From NCBI RefSeq assembly GCF_009739465.1, contig NZ_WHOM01000066.1:17137-81136 (forward strand): DNA of 64,000 bases, read 5' to 3'. The position numbers and the translations under genes were made by a program. This document shows, piece by piece, positions 40,947 to 49,332 of the stretch. The first letter of the stretch is position 1; every line of letters begins with the position of its first letter. Below the pieces are notes generated by a model that ran no database searches, was not told the origin of the DNA, and was given only the letters and a program-made list of their open reading frames with translations. The stretch is from Streptomyces apocyni (GTDB lineage Bacteria > Actinomycetota > Actinomycetes > Streptomycetales > Streptomycetaceae).

Positions 40947-42965
40947 TTGAACCGCAACCCCACACCCGACGGCCGCTCCGACACCCAGCCGCACGGAGCA
41001 CACGGGACGCCCACGCCGCTGGTGGCGGACCCGGGGACGGTCCCACGGCAGGCGGGCGGTGGCCATGACGCGGCCCACGCCCGCGCAGCCGTCGGCCGGG
41101 TGCCCGCGCACGCCGATCTTCTGGAACACCCGGATCCGCGGACCGCGGCGGAGGCCGCGGCGGTGGAGAACCTCCTGCGGTGCTGGGTACGGGAGAAGAA
41201 CTACCCGGCGCCCGACACCCCCGGCCCCGGCCCCGGCCCCGGCCCTGGTCCTGGTCCTGGCGTGCTGCGTATCCCGCTGGAGGCCAGCGGCACCGCGCTG
41301 CTCGTCCCGGTGCGCTACTGGTCGCCGACCGGCTGGCACCGCTTCGGACCGGCCGTCATCGAGAGCGGCCCGCCCGGATCGCCCCCCGCCGACGCGGTCA
41401 CCACCGCCGCGCTGCTGGGCCGCGAGGCGGCGCGGGAAGGCGCGGAGAGCGGGGAGGGCGGGGAAAGCGGAGGGAGCGGCGATGGGGGAGACCTGGTCGG
41501 CCGGGTCGCCGACTCGGTCCGCAGGACCGCCGAGTTCCTCGTCGACAGCAGAAGCCGCCCCCCGTACGGAGAGGACGCCGAAGACCTCTTCCTGACCGCC
41601 GAGCAGTCCCTGCTCCTTGGCCACCCGCTGCACCCGACGCCCAAGAGCCGCGAAGGGCTCTCCGAGTCCGAATCCCGCGCCTACTCACCCGAGTTGCGCG
41701 GCGCGTTCCCGCTGCGCTGGATGGCCGTCGACCCCTCCGTACTCGCGGCCGACTCCGCCTGGACCGAACGCGGCCGCACCGTCACGGCACCGCAGCTCAC
41801 CGAGCGCCTCGCCGGTCCCGGCCTCGACCTGCGGGGTGGCCGGGCCGCGCTGCCGCTGCACCCCTGGCAGGCCCGCGAGCTGCTGCACCGGCCGGAGATC
41901 GCCGCCCTCCTGGACGCCGGACTGCTCCGCGACCTCGGCACACACGGTGACGCCTGGCATCCCACCTCGTCGGTGCGCACCCTCTACCGCTCCGGCGCGC
42001 CCGCCATGCTCAAGCTCTCGCTGGGCCTGCGCATCACCAACTCCCGCCGGGAGAACCTCCACAAGGAGCTACTCCGTGGTGTGGAGGTCCACCGGTTGTT
42101 GCGCAGCGGCCTCGCCGAAGAGTGGCAGGCCGCCCATCCGCGGTTCGACATCATCCGCGACCCGGCCTGGCTGGGCGTACAGGGCCCGGACGGCGCCCCA
42201 CTGGCCGGGCTTGACGCGATGATCCGGCACAACCCGTTCACCCCGGCCGACGACGCCTGCTGTGTCGCCGGACTCATCTCACCCCGGCCGACGCCGCACC
42301 CCGCCCCCGACGGCCGCGCCCCGATGCGCTCACGCCTCGCGACCATCGTCACGGGGCTCACCGCGCGCACCGGCCGTCCCGCGAGCGCCGTGGCCGCCGA
42401 GTGGTTCATGCGCTATCTCGAGCAGGTGGTACGTCCCGTGCTCTGGCTCGACAGCGAGGCCGGCGTCGCCCTGGAAGCCCACCAGCAGAACACCCTCGTC
42501 CTGCTCGACTCCGACGGCTGGCCCGTGGGCGGCCGCTACCGCGACAACCAGGGCTACTACTTCCGCGCTTCGCGGCGCGCGGAACTCGACCGACGGCTTC
42601 CCGGCATTGGAGAGCGCAGCGACACCTTCGTCCCCGACCAGGTCACCGACGAGCGCTTCGCCTACTACCTGGGCATCAACAACGTGCTCGGGCTCATCGG
42701 CGCCTTCGGCTCCCAGCGGCTCGCCGACGAGCATCTGCTGCTGGCCGCCTTCCGGCGCTTCCTCGGCGACGCCGCCACCGGCCCCGACCGGCTCGCGTCG
42801 CCGCTGCCCTCGCTGCTCCTCGACTCACCCGTACTGCGCTGCAAGGCCAATCTGCTGACGCGGCTCCACGGTCTCGACGAGCTGGTCGGTCCGGTCGACA
42901 CCCAGTCCGTCTACGTCACGATCGCCAACCCGCTCCACGACTCGCCCCGTCCGTCCCGACCCTGA
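40947..42965 (+). CDS. IucA/IucC family NIS siderophore synthetase 1
   Basis: A 672-residue NRPS-independent siderophore synthetase, which adenylates a carboxylate and condenses it with an amine. GHPLHPTPKSREGLS near 225 is the ATP-binding motif, LHPWQARELL and PAMLKLSLGLRITNSRRE follow, and EAHQQNTLVLLD near 510 and YLGINNVLG near 573 complete the fold. Long N-terminal extension with a (Gly-Pro) repeat near 92-107 and a Glu/Gly/Ser-rich stretch near 170. TTG 40947 is preceded by AAGGA eight bases upstream. It sits 72 bases after the aminotransferase. Confidence 0.92.
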   Translation: MNRNPTPDGRSDTQPHGAHGTPTPLVADPGTVPRQAGGGHDAAHARAAVGRVPAHADLLEHPDPRTAAEAAAVENLLRCWVREKNYPAPDTPGPGPGPGPGPGPGVLRIPLEASGTALLVPVRYWSPTGWHRFGPAVIESGPPGSPPADAVTTAALLGREAAREGAESGEGGESGGSGDGGDLVGRVADSVRRTAEFLVDSRSRPPYGEDAEDLFLTAEQSLLLGHPLHPTPKSREGLSESESRAYSPELRGAFPLRWMAVDPSVLAADSAWTERGRTVTAPQLTERLAGPGLDLRGGRAALPLHPWQARELLHRPEIAALLDAGLLRDLGTHGDAWHPTSSVRTLYRSGAPAMLKLSLGLRITNSRRENLHKELLRGVEVHRLLRSGLAEEWQAAHPRFDIIRDPAWLGVQGPDGAPLAGLDAMIRHNPFTPADDACCVAGLISPRPTPHPAPDGRAPMRSRLATIVTGLTARTGRPASAVAAEWFMRYLEQVVRPVLWLDSEAGVALEAHQQNTLVLLDSDGWPVGGRYRDNQGYYFRASRRAELDRRLPGIGERSDTFVPDQVTDERFAYYLGINNVLGLIGAFGSQRLADEHLLLAAFRRFLGDAATGPDRLASPLPSLLLDSPVLRCKANLLTRLHGLDELVGPVDTQSVYVTIANPLHDSPRPSRP

Positions 42966-42995
42966 CCCACCTCACCCTGGGAGAGGAGCGTCCCC

Positions 42996-43754
42996 GTGCC
43001 TCCCACCGACGCGCGCACCAACAGTGACGCGAGCACCGACAGTGAGGACACGCTCGACCTGCGGATGCGGGAAGAACTCCTCGCGCTCCTGGCCGCGCAC
43101 CCGGACGACGACGGGCCGCGGCCGGAGCGGCCACCCGGCGCCCCGCCCGACGGTGACACGCCCGACGGTGACCTGCTCGACGGTGACCTGCTCGACGGCA
43201 TCACCGAATGGAGCGCGGCCAGCACCGCGGCGGGCACCTTCCGGCTCCTGCCCGTACGCATCGAACGCGACCTGCCGTTGATCAGCCGCTGGATGAACGA
43301 CCCGGCCGTGGCCGCCTTCTGGGAACTCGCCGGGGACGAAGCCGTCACCGCCGCCCATCTCCGCGCCCAGCGCGACGGCGACGGTCGCAGCGTCCCCTGC
43401 CTCGGCGTACTCGACGGCACCCCGATGAGCTACTGGGAGATCTACCGCGCCGACCTGGACCCGCTGGCCCGCTACTACCCCACCCGCCCGCACGACACGG
43501 GAATCCACCTGCTGATCGGTGCCATCGCGGACCGCGGCCGGGGTCTGGGCGGCATACTGCTGCGAGCCGTCGCCGACCTCGTTCTCGACCACCGCCCGCA
43601 CTGCGCCCGGGTCGTCGCCGAACCCGACCTGCGGAACACCCCCTCCGTCTCGGCCTTTCTGAGCGCTGGCTTCCGGCTCTCCGCCGAGCTGGACCTTCCC
43701 GACAAGCGCGCGGCACTGATGGTCCGCGACCGTGCGCTGCGCCATGTGCTCTAA
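42996..43754 (+). CDS. Siderophore-type GNAT acyltransferase (RhbD/IucB-like)
   Basis: A 252-residue acetyltransferase of the siderophore N-acyl group. The catalytic domain is at about 85-245: FRLLPVRIERDLPLISRWMNDP, VPCLGVLDGTPMSYWEIYRADLD, GIHLLIGAIADRGRGLGG (acyl-CoA loop) and VVAEPDLRNTPSVSAFLSAGF. Homologues acylate hydroxylated or free side-chain amines of lysine, ornithine or diaminopropane. The first 80 residues are a disordered extension with GDTPDGDLLDGDLLDG repeats. GAGAGGAG precedes GTG 42996. It is 30 bases after synthetase 1. Confidence 0.9.
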   Translation: MPPTDARTNSDASTDSEDTLDLRMREELLALLAAHPDDDGPRPERPPGAPPDGDTPDGDLLDGDLLDGITEWSAASTAAGTFRLLPVRIERDLPLISRWMNDPAVAAFWELAGDEAVTAAHLRAQRDGDGRSVPCLGVLDGTPMSYWEIYRADLDPLARYYPTRPHDTGIHLLIGAIADRGRGLGGILLRAVADLVLDHRPHCARVVAEPDLRNTPSVSAFLSAGFRLSAELDLPDKRAALMVRDRALRHVL

Positions 43755-43808
43755 GCGGTCCTCCTGGCCGTTTGGCCGGATGGGTGCCCACCCCGCCGCT
43801 CCTGTCAC

Positions 43809-43835
43809 CGCCCGTCGAACGGGCGCTTCGCGCCC
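43809..43835 (+). promoter_or_regulatory. Overlapping alternative hairpins before NIS synthetase 2
   Basis: CGCCCGT-CGA-ACGGGCG (43809-43825) and GGGCGC-TTC-GCGCCC (43821-43835) share bases 43821-43825, so only one can form at a time. They end 18 bases before the start codon of synthetase 2. The arrangement could control expression within the operon; the role is inferred. Confidence 0.5.
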
Positions 43836-43853
43836 TCTGATACCGGAGTCCCC

Positions 43854-45797
43854 GTGCAGAATTCCCCCGCCGCCCACGATTCGGGAGAACCGCCCGCGCT
43901 GTATCACCAGCCCGTGCCCCACGACCCGCCCACGCTGTACGACCCGCCGGAACTGAACCGGGCCGCATGGGACCTGGCCGCCCGCCGTCTGCTCGGCAAA
44001 CTGCTCGGTGAGTTCGCCTACGAAGAGATCATCCGCCCGGTCCCGGCACCCGAACCGGCATCAGACTCCCCATCGACATCGACATCGACATCGGCATCGG
44101 CATCGGCATCGGAAGCCGACCAAGACCGCTACCTGCTCCGTCTCGACGACGCGGCCGAGCTGACCTTCCGAGCCCGCCGTGGCGCGTACGGAAGCTGGCG
44201 TGTCGACCCGAGCTCCGTCACCCTGCGCCCGCCGCACAGCCCGCAGGACCCCCCGGCCCCAGCGGTCCCCTTCGCCGACCCGCTGCGTTTCCTCGCCCTC
44301 GCCCGGAACACCCTGGGCCTCGACGGTGCGACCTTCGGCCATCTCCTGCGCGAACTGAACGCCACGCTGGCCGCCGACGCCCGCATCGACCACACCGCCC
44401 GCACCGTCGCGGACCTCGCCGACCTCGGCTACGCACAGCTCGAAGGGCACCAGTGCGGCCACCCCTGGCTCGTACTCAACAAGGGGCGCCTGGGCTTCTC
44501 GGCCCAGGACACCGCCCACTGGGCACCCGAGGCACGCAGGCCCGCCAGACTGCCCTGGATCGCGGTACGCCGCACACTCGCCACGTACCGCGGTGTCAGC
44601 GGCCTCGACACCCCTGACGCGCTCTACCACCGAGAACTGGACGCACCGACCCGCACCTCCTTCACCGCCGCCCTGCGAAGCCGCGGCCTCGACCCGGCCG
44701 CGTACCTCTATCTCCCCGTGCACCCGTGGCAGTGGGACGAGGTCATCCTGCCGCTGTTCGCCCCGTCCGTGGCCGCCGATGACATCGTCCCACTCCCCAC
44801 TGACAACGATCTGCGGCTGCCCCAGCAGTCCATTCGTACGTTCCTCAACCTCTCCCGCCCGGACCGGCACACCGTCAAGCTGCCACTGTCCGTGCTCAAC
44901 ACCCTTGTCTGGCGCGGGCTGCCCACCGAGCGGACCCTCGCCGCGCCCGCCGTCACCGCATGGGTGCACGCTCTGCGGGACGCCGACCCCTTCCTCCGCG
45001 ACGTCTGCCGCATCGTGCTGCTCGGCGAGGTGGCGTCGGTCACCGTCCAGCACCCGGTCTACGACCGGGTCCCCGAGGTGCCGTACCAGTACAAGGAGTT
45101 GCTGGGCACAATCTGGCGCGAGCCGCTCAGCCGCTACCTGGAGCCCGGCGAGCGGGCCCGTACGCTGGCCTCCCTGCTGCACACTGACACCCAGGGCCGC
45201 GCGTTCACCGCGGAGCTCGTCGCACGCTCGGGGCTGGCCCCGCAGGTCTGGCTGCGTCGGCTCTTCGCCGCGTTACTGCCCGGGCTGCTGCACTTCCTCT
45301 ACCGCTACGGAACCGTTTTCTCACCGCACGGTGAGAACGCGATCGTCGTCTTCGACGCCGAGGACGTCCCCGTGCGGCTGGCGATGAAGGACTTCGTCGA
45401 CGATGTCAACGTCAGCGCCCAGCCGCTGCCCGAGCACGACGCGATGCCCGCCGACGTACGCGCCACCCTGCTGACCGAGCCCGCCGATTTCCTCACCCAG
45501 TTCATCCACTCAGGGCTGTTCATCGGTGTGTTCCGCTACCTGGCGCCGCTGTGTGAGGAGCAGCTGGGGGTCCGGGAAGTCGACTTCTGGGCTCTCGTCC
45601 GTGCCGAGATCCTCCGCCACCAGGCCCGCTTCCCCGAGCTGAAGGAGCGCTTCGAGCTCTTCGACCTGCTCACCCCACGCATCGAGCGCCTGTGCCTGAA
45701 CCGCAACCGGCTGCACCTCGACGGTTACCGCGACCGCTCCGAGCGCCCGCACGCCGCGGTCCACGGCACGGTCGCCAATCCCCTCAGCGCACCGTGA
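43854..45797 (+). CDS. IucA/IucC family NIS siderophore synthetase 2
   Basis: A 647-residue synthetase. LEGHQCGHPWLVLNKGRLGFS near 196 (shown in part) matches the ATP-binding motif of the IucC/RhbF side of the family, with LPVHPWQWDEVI near 287, FLNLSRPDRHTVKLPLSVLNT, and HGENAIVVFD near 492 and the C-terminal FerS/FhuF-like region. Together with synthetase 1 it would couple two amines to a central dicarboxylate or tricarboxylate such as citrate. A (Thr-Ser)/(Ala-Ser) hexanucleotide repeat lies at residues 74-86. GTG 43854 has GGAG upstream. Confidence 0.92.
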   Translation: MQNSPAAHDSGEPPALYHQPVPHDPPTLYDPPELNRAAWDLAARRLLGKLLGEFAYEEIIRPVPAPEPASDSPSTSTSTSASASASEADQDRYLLRLDDAAELTFRARRGAYGSWRVDPSSVTLRPPHSPQDPPAPAVPFADPLRFLALARNTLGLDGATFGHLLRELNATLAADARIDHTARTVADLADLGYAQLEGHQCGHPWLVLNKGRLGFSAQDTAHWAPEARRPARLPWIAVRRTLATYRGVSGLDTPDALYHRELDAPTRTSFTAALRSRGLDPAAYLYLPVHPWQWDEVILPLFAPSVAADDIVPLPTDNDLRLPQQSIRTFLNLSRPDRHTVKLPLSVLNTLVWRGLPTERTLAAPAVTAWVHALRDADPFLRDVCRIVLLGEVASVTVQHPVYDRVPEVPYQYKELLGTIWREPLSRYLEPGERARTLASLLHTDTQGRAFTAELVARSGLAPQVWLRRLFAALLPGLLHFLYRYGTVFSPHGENAIVVFDAEDVPVRLAMKDFVDDVNVSAQPLPEHDAMPADVRATLLTEPADFLTQFIHSGLFIGVFRYLAPLCEEQLGVREVDFWALVRAEILRHQARFPELKERFELFDLLTPRIERLCLNRNRLHLDGYRDRSERPHAAVHGTVANPLSAP

Positions 45798-45849
45798 TCG
45801 CGGGATCGCCCGAGGGATTGTCAGTGCTGCCCCGTAGGGTGGACGAGCT

Positions 45850-47865
45850 ATGACGAAGCCCTCACTCCCCGAACTCCTGCATGCCGCCGTCGCCGCCGTC
45901 GGCGGTACGGAGCGCCCTGGCCAGGTCACCATGGCCGAAACGGTCGCCGAGGCCATCGACGACGGTTCCCACCTCCTGGTCCAGGCGGGCACCGGTACCG
46001 GAAAGTCCCTCGGCTATCTGGTCCCGGCGCTCGCGCACGGGGAGCGGGTCGTGGTCGCGACCGCCACGCTGGCGCTCCAGCGCCAGCTAGTGGAGCGCGA
46101 CCTGCCCCGCACGGTGGACGCGCTGCACCCGTTGCTGCGCCGCCGCCCGGAGTTCGCCATGCTCAAGGGCCGGTCCAACTACCTGTGTCTGCACCGGCTG
46201 CGCGAAGGCGCGCCCCAGGACGAGGAAGAGGGCCTCTTCGACCAGTTCGAGGCGGCGGCCCCCACCAGCAAGCTGGGCCAGGACCTGCTGCGGATGCGCG
46301 ACTGGGCGGACGAGACCGAGACCGGCGACCGGGACGATCTCACTCCGGGCGTCTCCGACCGGGCCTGGTCCCAGGTGACCGTTTCCTCACGGGAGTGCCT
46401 GGGCGCGACGAAGTGCGCGTACGGCGCGGAGTGCTTCGCGGAGCAGGCCCGCGAGCGCGCGAAGCTGGCCGACGTCATCGTCACCAACCACGCCCTGCTC
46501 GCCATCGACGCCATCGAGGGCGCCCCGGTGCTGCCCCAGCACGAGGTGCTGATCGTCGACGAGGCCCATGAGCTGGTCTCCCGGGTCACCGGCGTGGCCA
46601 CAGGCGAGCTCACTCCGGGCCAGGTCAACCGCGCCGTACGCCGCTCAGCGAAGCTGGTCAACGAGAAGGCGGCCGACCAGCTCCAGACAGCCGCCGAGAC
46701 CTTCGAGCGGCTGATGGAGCTGGCCCTGCCAGGCCGCCTGGAGGAGATCCCCGAAGACCTCGGCTATGCCCTGATGGCCCTGCGAGACGCCGCCCGTACG
46801 GTGATCTCGGCCCTCGGCTCCACCCGTGACAAGTCCGTCCAGGACGAGGACGCCGTACGCAAGCAGGCCCTGGCCTCCGTCGAGTCCATCCACGACGTGG
46901 CGGAGCGGATCAGTAACGGCTCCGAGTGGGACGTCGTCTGGTACGAGCGCCATGAGCCCCGCGGCGGAGCCGCGTATCGACACAGCGGTGCGTCGCTGCG
47001 GGTTGCTCCCATGTCCGTGTCGGGCCTGCTGCGAGAGAAGCTCTTCGCGGAGCGCTCCGTCGTCCTGACCTCGGCCACGCTGAAACTCGGCGGGGACTTC
47101 AACGGCGTCGGGGCCTCGCTCGGCCTGGCTCCCGAAGGCACCGCCGGGACCGAAGGCGCCGAGACGGAGGACCTGCCCGTCTGGAAGGGCATCGACGTCG
47201 GCTCGCCCTTCGACTACGGCAAGCAGGGCATCCTCTACGTCGCCAAGCACCTGGCCCGGCCCTCGCGCGAGGGCACCCGCAGCGACATGCTGGACGAACT
47301 CACCGAGCTGATCGAGGCGAGCGGCGGCCGCACGCTGGGGCTGTTCTCCTCCATGCGGGCCGCCCAGTCCGCTGCCGAGGAGCTGCGCTCCCGCATCCCC
47401 GACTACCCGATTCTGCTCCAGGGCGAGGAGACACTCGGCGAGCTGATCAAAGCCTTCGCCGCCGATCCGAAGACCTGCCTGTTCGGCACACTCTCGTTGT
47501 GGCAGGGGGTCGATGTGCCGGGCGCGAGCTGTCAGCTGGTCGTGATGGACAAGATCCCGTTCCCCCGGCCCGATGACCCGCTGATGAGCGCTCGCCAGAA
47601 GGCGGTCGAGGAAGCCGGGGGCAATGGCTTCATGGCGGTGGCGGCGACGCACGCGGCCCTCCTGATGGCGCAGGGCGCGGGCCGTCTCGTACGGGCCTCC
47701 GGCGATCGCGGTGTCGTCGCGGTGCTGGACCCGAGGCTGGCCACGGCCCGGTACGGCAGCTATGTGAAGGCGTCACTGCCCGAGTTCTGGTACACCACGG
47801 ACCGCAACCAGGTGCGCCGTTCCCTGTCCGCGATCGACGCCGCGGCCAAGGCCGAGGGCCAGTAG
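45850..47865 (+). CDS. dinG: ATP-dependent iron-sulfur helicase DinG/YoaA type
   Basis: A 671-residue XPD-like superfamily 2 helicase. Walker A QAGTGTGKS at 45-53, cluster cysteines Cys113, Cys183, Cys189 and Cys195 (NYLCLHR, ECLGATKCAYGAEC), DEAH at 237-240 and the QGAGRLVR motif VI near 610. It unwinds DNA 5'-3' and removes R-loops and G-quadruplexes. It is next to lexA, but no clear SOS box is visible in the 52 bases ahead of it. ATG 45850 starts the family N-terminus. Confidence 0.94.
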   Translation: MTKPSLPELLHAAVAAVGGTERPGQVTMAETVAEAIDDGSHLLVQAGTGTGKSLGYLVPALAHGERVVVATATLALQRQLVERDLPRTVDALHPLLRRRPEFAMLKGRSNYLCLHRLREGAPQDEEEGLFDQFEAAAPTSKLGQDLLRMRDWADETETGDRDDLTPGVSDRAWSQVTVSSRECLGATKCAYGAECFAEQARERAKLADVIVTNHALLAIDAIEGAPVLPQHEVLIVDEAHELVSRVTGVATGELTPGQVNRAVRRSAKLVNEKAADQLQTAAETFERLMELALPGRLEEIPEDLGYALMALRDAARTVISALGSTRDKSVQDEDAVRKQALASVESIHDVAERISNGSEWDVVWYERHEPRGGAAYRHSGASLRVAPMSVSGLLREKLFAERSVVLTSATLKLGGDFNGVGASLGLAPEGTAGTEGAETEDLPVWKGIDVGSPFDYGKQGILYVAKHLARPSREGTRSDMLDELTELIEASGGRTLGLFSSMRAAQSAAEELRSRIPDYPILLQGEETLGELIKAFAADPKTCLFGTLSLWQGVDVPGASCQLVVMDKIPFPRPDDPLMSARQKAVEEAGGNGFMAVAATHAALLMAQGAGRLVRASGDRGVVAVLDPRLATARYGSYVKASLPEFWYTTDRNQVRRSLSAIDAAAKAEGQ

Positions 47866-47902
47866 CGCACCCACGGGCACCCAGTAGCGCACCCACGGGC
47901 AC
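47859..47902. repeat. 22-bp perfect tandem duplication over the dinG stop codon
   Basis: The unit at 47859-47880 is repeated exactly at 47881-47902 (begins CCAGTAGCGCACCCACGG). The first copy holds the dinG stop codon TAG. A recent slippage or duplication event is likely. Confidence 0.9.
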
Positions 47903-47950
47903 AGAGACCAGTCGCGCGGCCAGGCAGGAGCCAGGCGCAAGCCAGACACC

Positions 47951-47982
47951 GGACCAGTCAGGAACAGGACCAGTCAGGAACA
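47951..47982. repeat. 16-bp perfect tandem repeat between dinG and lexA
   Basis: GGACCAGTCAGGAACA occurs at 47951-47966 and again at 47967-47982 with no spacer. Confidence 0.9.
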
Positions 47983-48002
47983 GGAAGTAGCCAGGCACAG
48001 AA

Positions 48003-48039
48003 CAGGGCCCCGGACCGGCGCAGTGGTCCCGGGGCCCTG
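48003..48039. terminator. Bidirectional terminator between dinG and lexA
   Basis: CAGGGCCCCGGACC pairs with GGTCCCGGGGCCCTG, giving a 14-bp stem with one bulged C and an 8-base loop. It lies between convergent genes, 20 bases from the lexA stop. Confidence 0.8.
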
Positions 48040-48059
48040 GTAGTCAGGGGCACTGCCGC

Positions 48060-48845
48060 TCAGACCCGCCGCAGCACCGCCACCACCTTGCCGAGGATGG
48101 TCGCCTCGTCGCCGGGGATCGGCTGGTAAGCGGCGTTGTGCGGGAGGAGCCAGACATGGCCGTCCTCGCGCTTGAAGCGCTTGACTGTGGCCTCGCCGTC
48201 CAGCATGGCGGCCACGATGTCGCCGTTCTCCGCGACGGGTTGGCGGCGGACCGTCACCCAGTCTCCGTCGCAGATGGCGGCCTCGACCATCGAGTCACCG
48301 ACGACCTTGAGGACGAAGAGCTCTCCGTCGCCGACCAGCTGCCGGGGGAGCGGGAACACGTCCTCGACCGACTCCTCGGCGAGGATCGGGCCGCCTGCCG
48401 CGATGCGGCCGACGAGCGGCACGTAGGACGCGGCGGGCTTGCCGCTGGTGTCGGTCGGCTGGCTGCTCGGCTGGTCGGAGCCGCGTACCTCGTACGCCCG
48501 TGGCCGGTGCGGGTCGCGGCGCAGGAAGCCCTTGCGCTCGAGCGCCATGAGCTGATGCGCGACGGACGAGGTGCTGGAAAGCCCGACCGCCTGTCCGATC
48601 TCCCGCATGGACGGTGGGTAGCCGCGTCGTTGCACGGAGTCCCGGATGACCTCGATCACCCTGCGTTGCCGGTCTGTGAGCCCTGAGCTGTCGGCCCTGA
48701 TGCCTGGAGGTCGGCCGGGCAGCGAGCGCGTGGGCTTGGGCCCCTCCGGGTTCGTGGCTGCTTCAGTCATGGCATGCACCGGCTCGAGTCGGCCCTGGGA
48801 ACGGTCCTGGGCAGTGATGATGGCGCTGTCTGCGGTGGTGGTCAC
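48060..48845 (-). CDS. lexA: SOS repressor LexA
   Basis: A 261-residue repressor. A winged HTH at about 55-120 (LTDRQRRVIEVIRDSVQRRGYPPSMREIGQAVGLSSTSSVAHQL in pieces) binds SOS boxes. The S24 protease-like domain has the Ala-Gly cleavage site in GRIAAGGP near 148, Ser185 in GDSMVEA and Lys in EATVKRFK near 222. RecA filaments trigger its self-cleavage. The 50-residue N-terminal extension is typical of Streptomyces. GTG 48845 is preferred because GAGAGGGG lies five to eight bases upstream; upstream in-frame codons reach the SOS box. Confidence 0.96.
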   Translation of the reverse strand: MTTTADSAIITAQDRSQGRLEPVHAMTEAATNPEGPKPTRSLPGRPPGIRADSSGLTDRQRRVIEVIRDSVQRRGYPPSMREIGQAVGLSSTSSVAHQLMALERKGFLRRDPHRPRAYEVRGSDQPSSQPTDTSGKPAASYVPLVGRIAAGGPILAEESVEDVFPLPRQLVGDGELFVLKVVGDSMVEAAICDGDWVTVRRQPVAENGDIVAAMLDGEATVKRFKREDGHVWLLPHNAAYQPIPGDEATILGKVVAVLRRV

Positions 48846-48908
48846 GGCGGCCCCTCTCGAGATGTTCTCCCTAGCTGGACAACGGTAGTTGCTTTCGAAA
48901 GGTTGCGC

Positions 48909-48924
48909 CAAACACACGTTCGAG
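48909..48924 (-). promoter_or_regulatory. LexA (SOS) box of lexA
   Basis: On the minus strand the site reads CTCGAACGTGTGTTTG, containing GAAC-N4-GTT, close to the actinobacterial SOS palindrome. It lies 64 bases upstream of the lexA start, consistent with autoregulation. Confidence 0.85.
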
Positions 48925-49145
48925 TGAAAAACCAGTAATTACCTGACGTGATCATGTGCCTGGGTATATGGCCACTGCTCGAACGCAACGCAATTCGGTT
49001 CATTGCGGTACTCTCCACCGCCGAGGGGCGGCCCCTCGCGATACCCCCTCGGCGCCCCTGCGGGTATGCCGCCAGTCTGCCACTTCGAGCCCCGCGCGGC
49101 GCCTGCCGCCCCCACTCCCGTACTCTCGTGGCCGACCGGCCGTGC

Positions 49146-49161
49146 GACACGCGATGGTGTC
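49146..49161 (+). promoter_or_regulatory. NrdR box candidate 1
   Basis: GACACGCGATGGTGTC is an inverted repeat (GACAC ... GTGTC) resembling the ACAC/GTGT ends and central AT of NrdR boxes. It lies 172 bases upstream of the nrdR start. Confidence 0.55.
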
Positions 49162-49174
49162 GAATGCGGAGGCA

Positions 49175-49190
49175 AACCCCAGATCTAGTG
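49175..49190 (+). promoter_or_regulatory. NrdR box candidate 2
   Basis: AACCCCAGATCTAGTGG, centred on AGATCT, fits CxAxATxTAGTG of the NrdR consensus. Its centre is 30 bases, about three helical turns, from box 1, the usual spacing of paired NrdR sites. Confidence 0.6.
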
Positions 49191-49332
49191 GTTGGATTCA
49201 TCCGTCCACCCAGAAGTTGTGGTCCCTGGTCTTCTGACTCCTCGGTCATCGCCTATGCTTGGGGCTGCTTCGAGGGGTTCAGAGCCTGTTTCGAGGCCCA
49301 TGAGTCGTGCTGTGCAAGGAGGGTTCGGAGTT

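Larger units (their letters stand above)
48846..49332. other. Divergent control region between lexA and nrdR
   Basis: This 487-base stretch holds no convincing gene. It contains the lexA SOS box (48909), a palindrome CCTTTCGAAAGC-like at 48891-48902 (CTTTCGAAAG core), and two NrdR-like boxes. Long overlapping frames here have no codon bias for a gene. Promoters for both operons must lie within it. Confidence 0.7.

Noticed and set aside
45798..45849. SOS box for dinG
   Set aside because: No GAAC-N4-GTTC-like site is present in the gap; proximity to lexA alone is not evidence.
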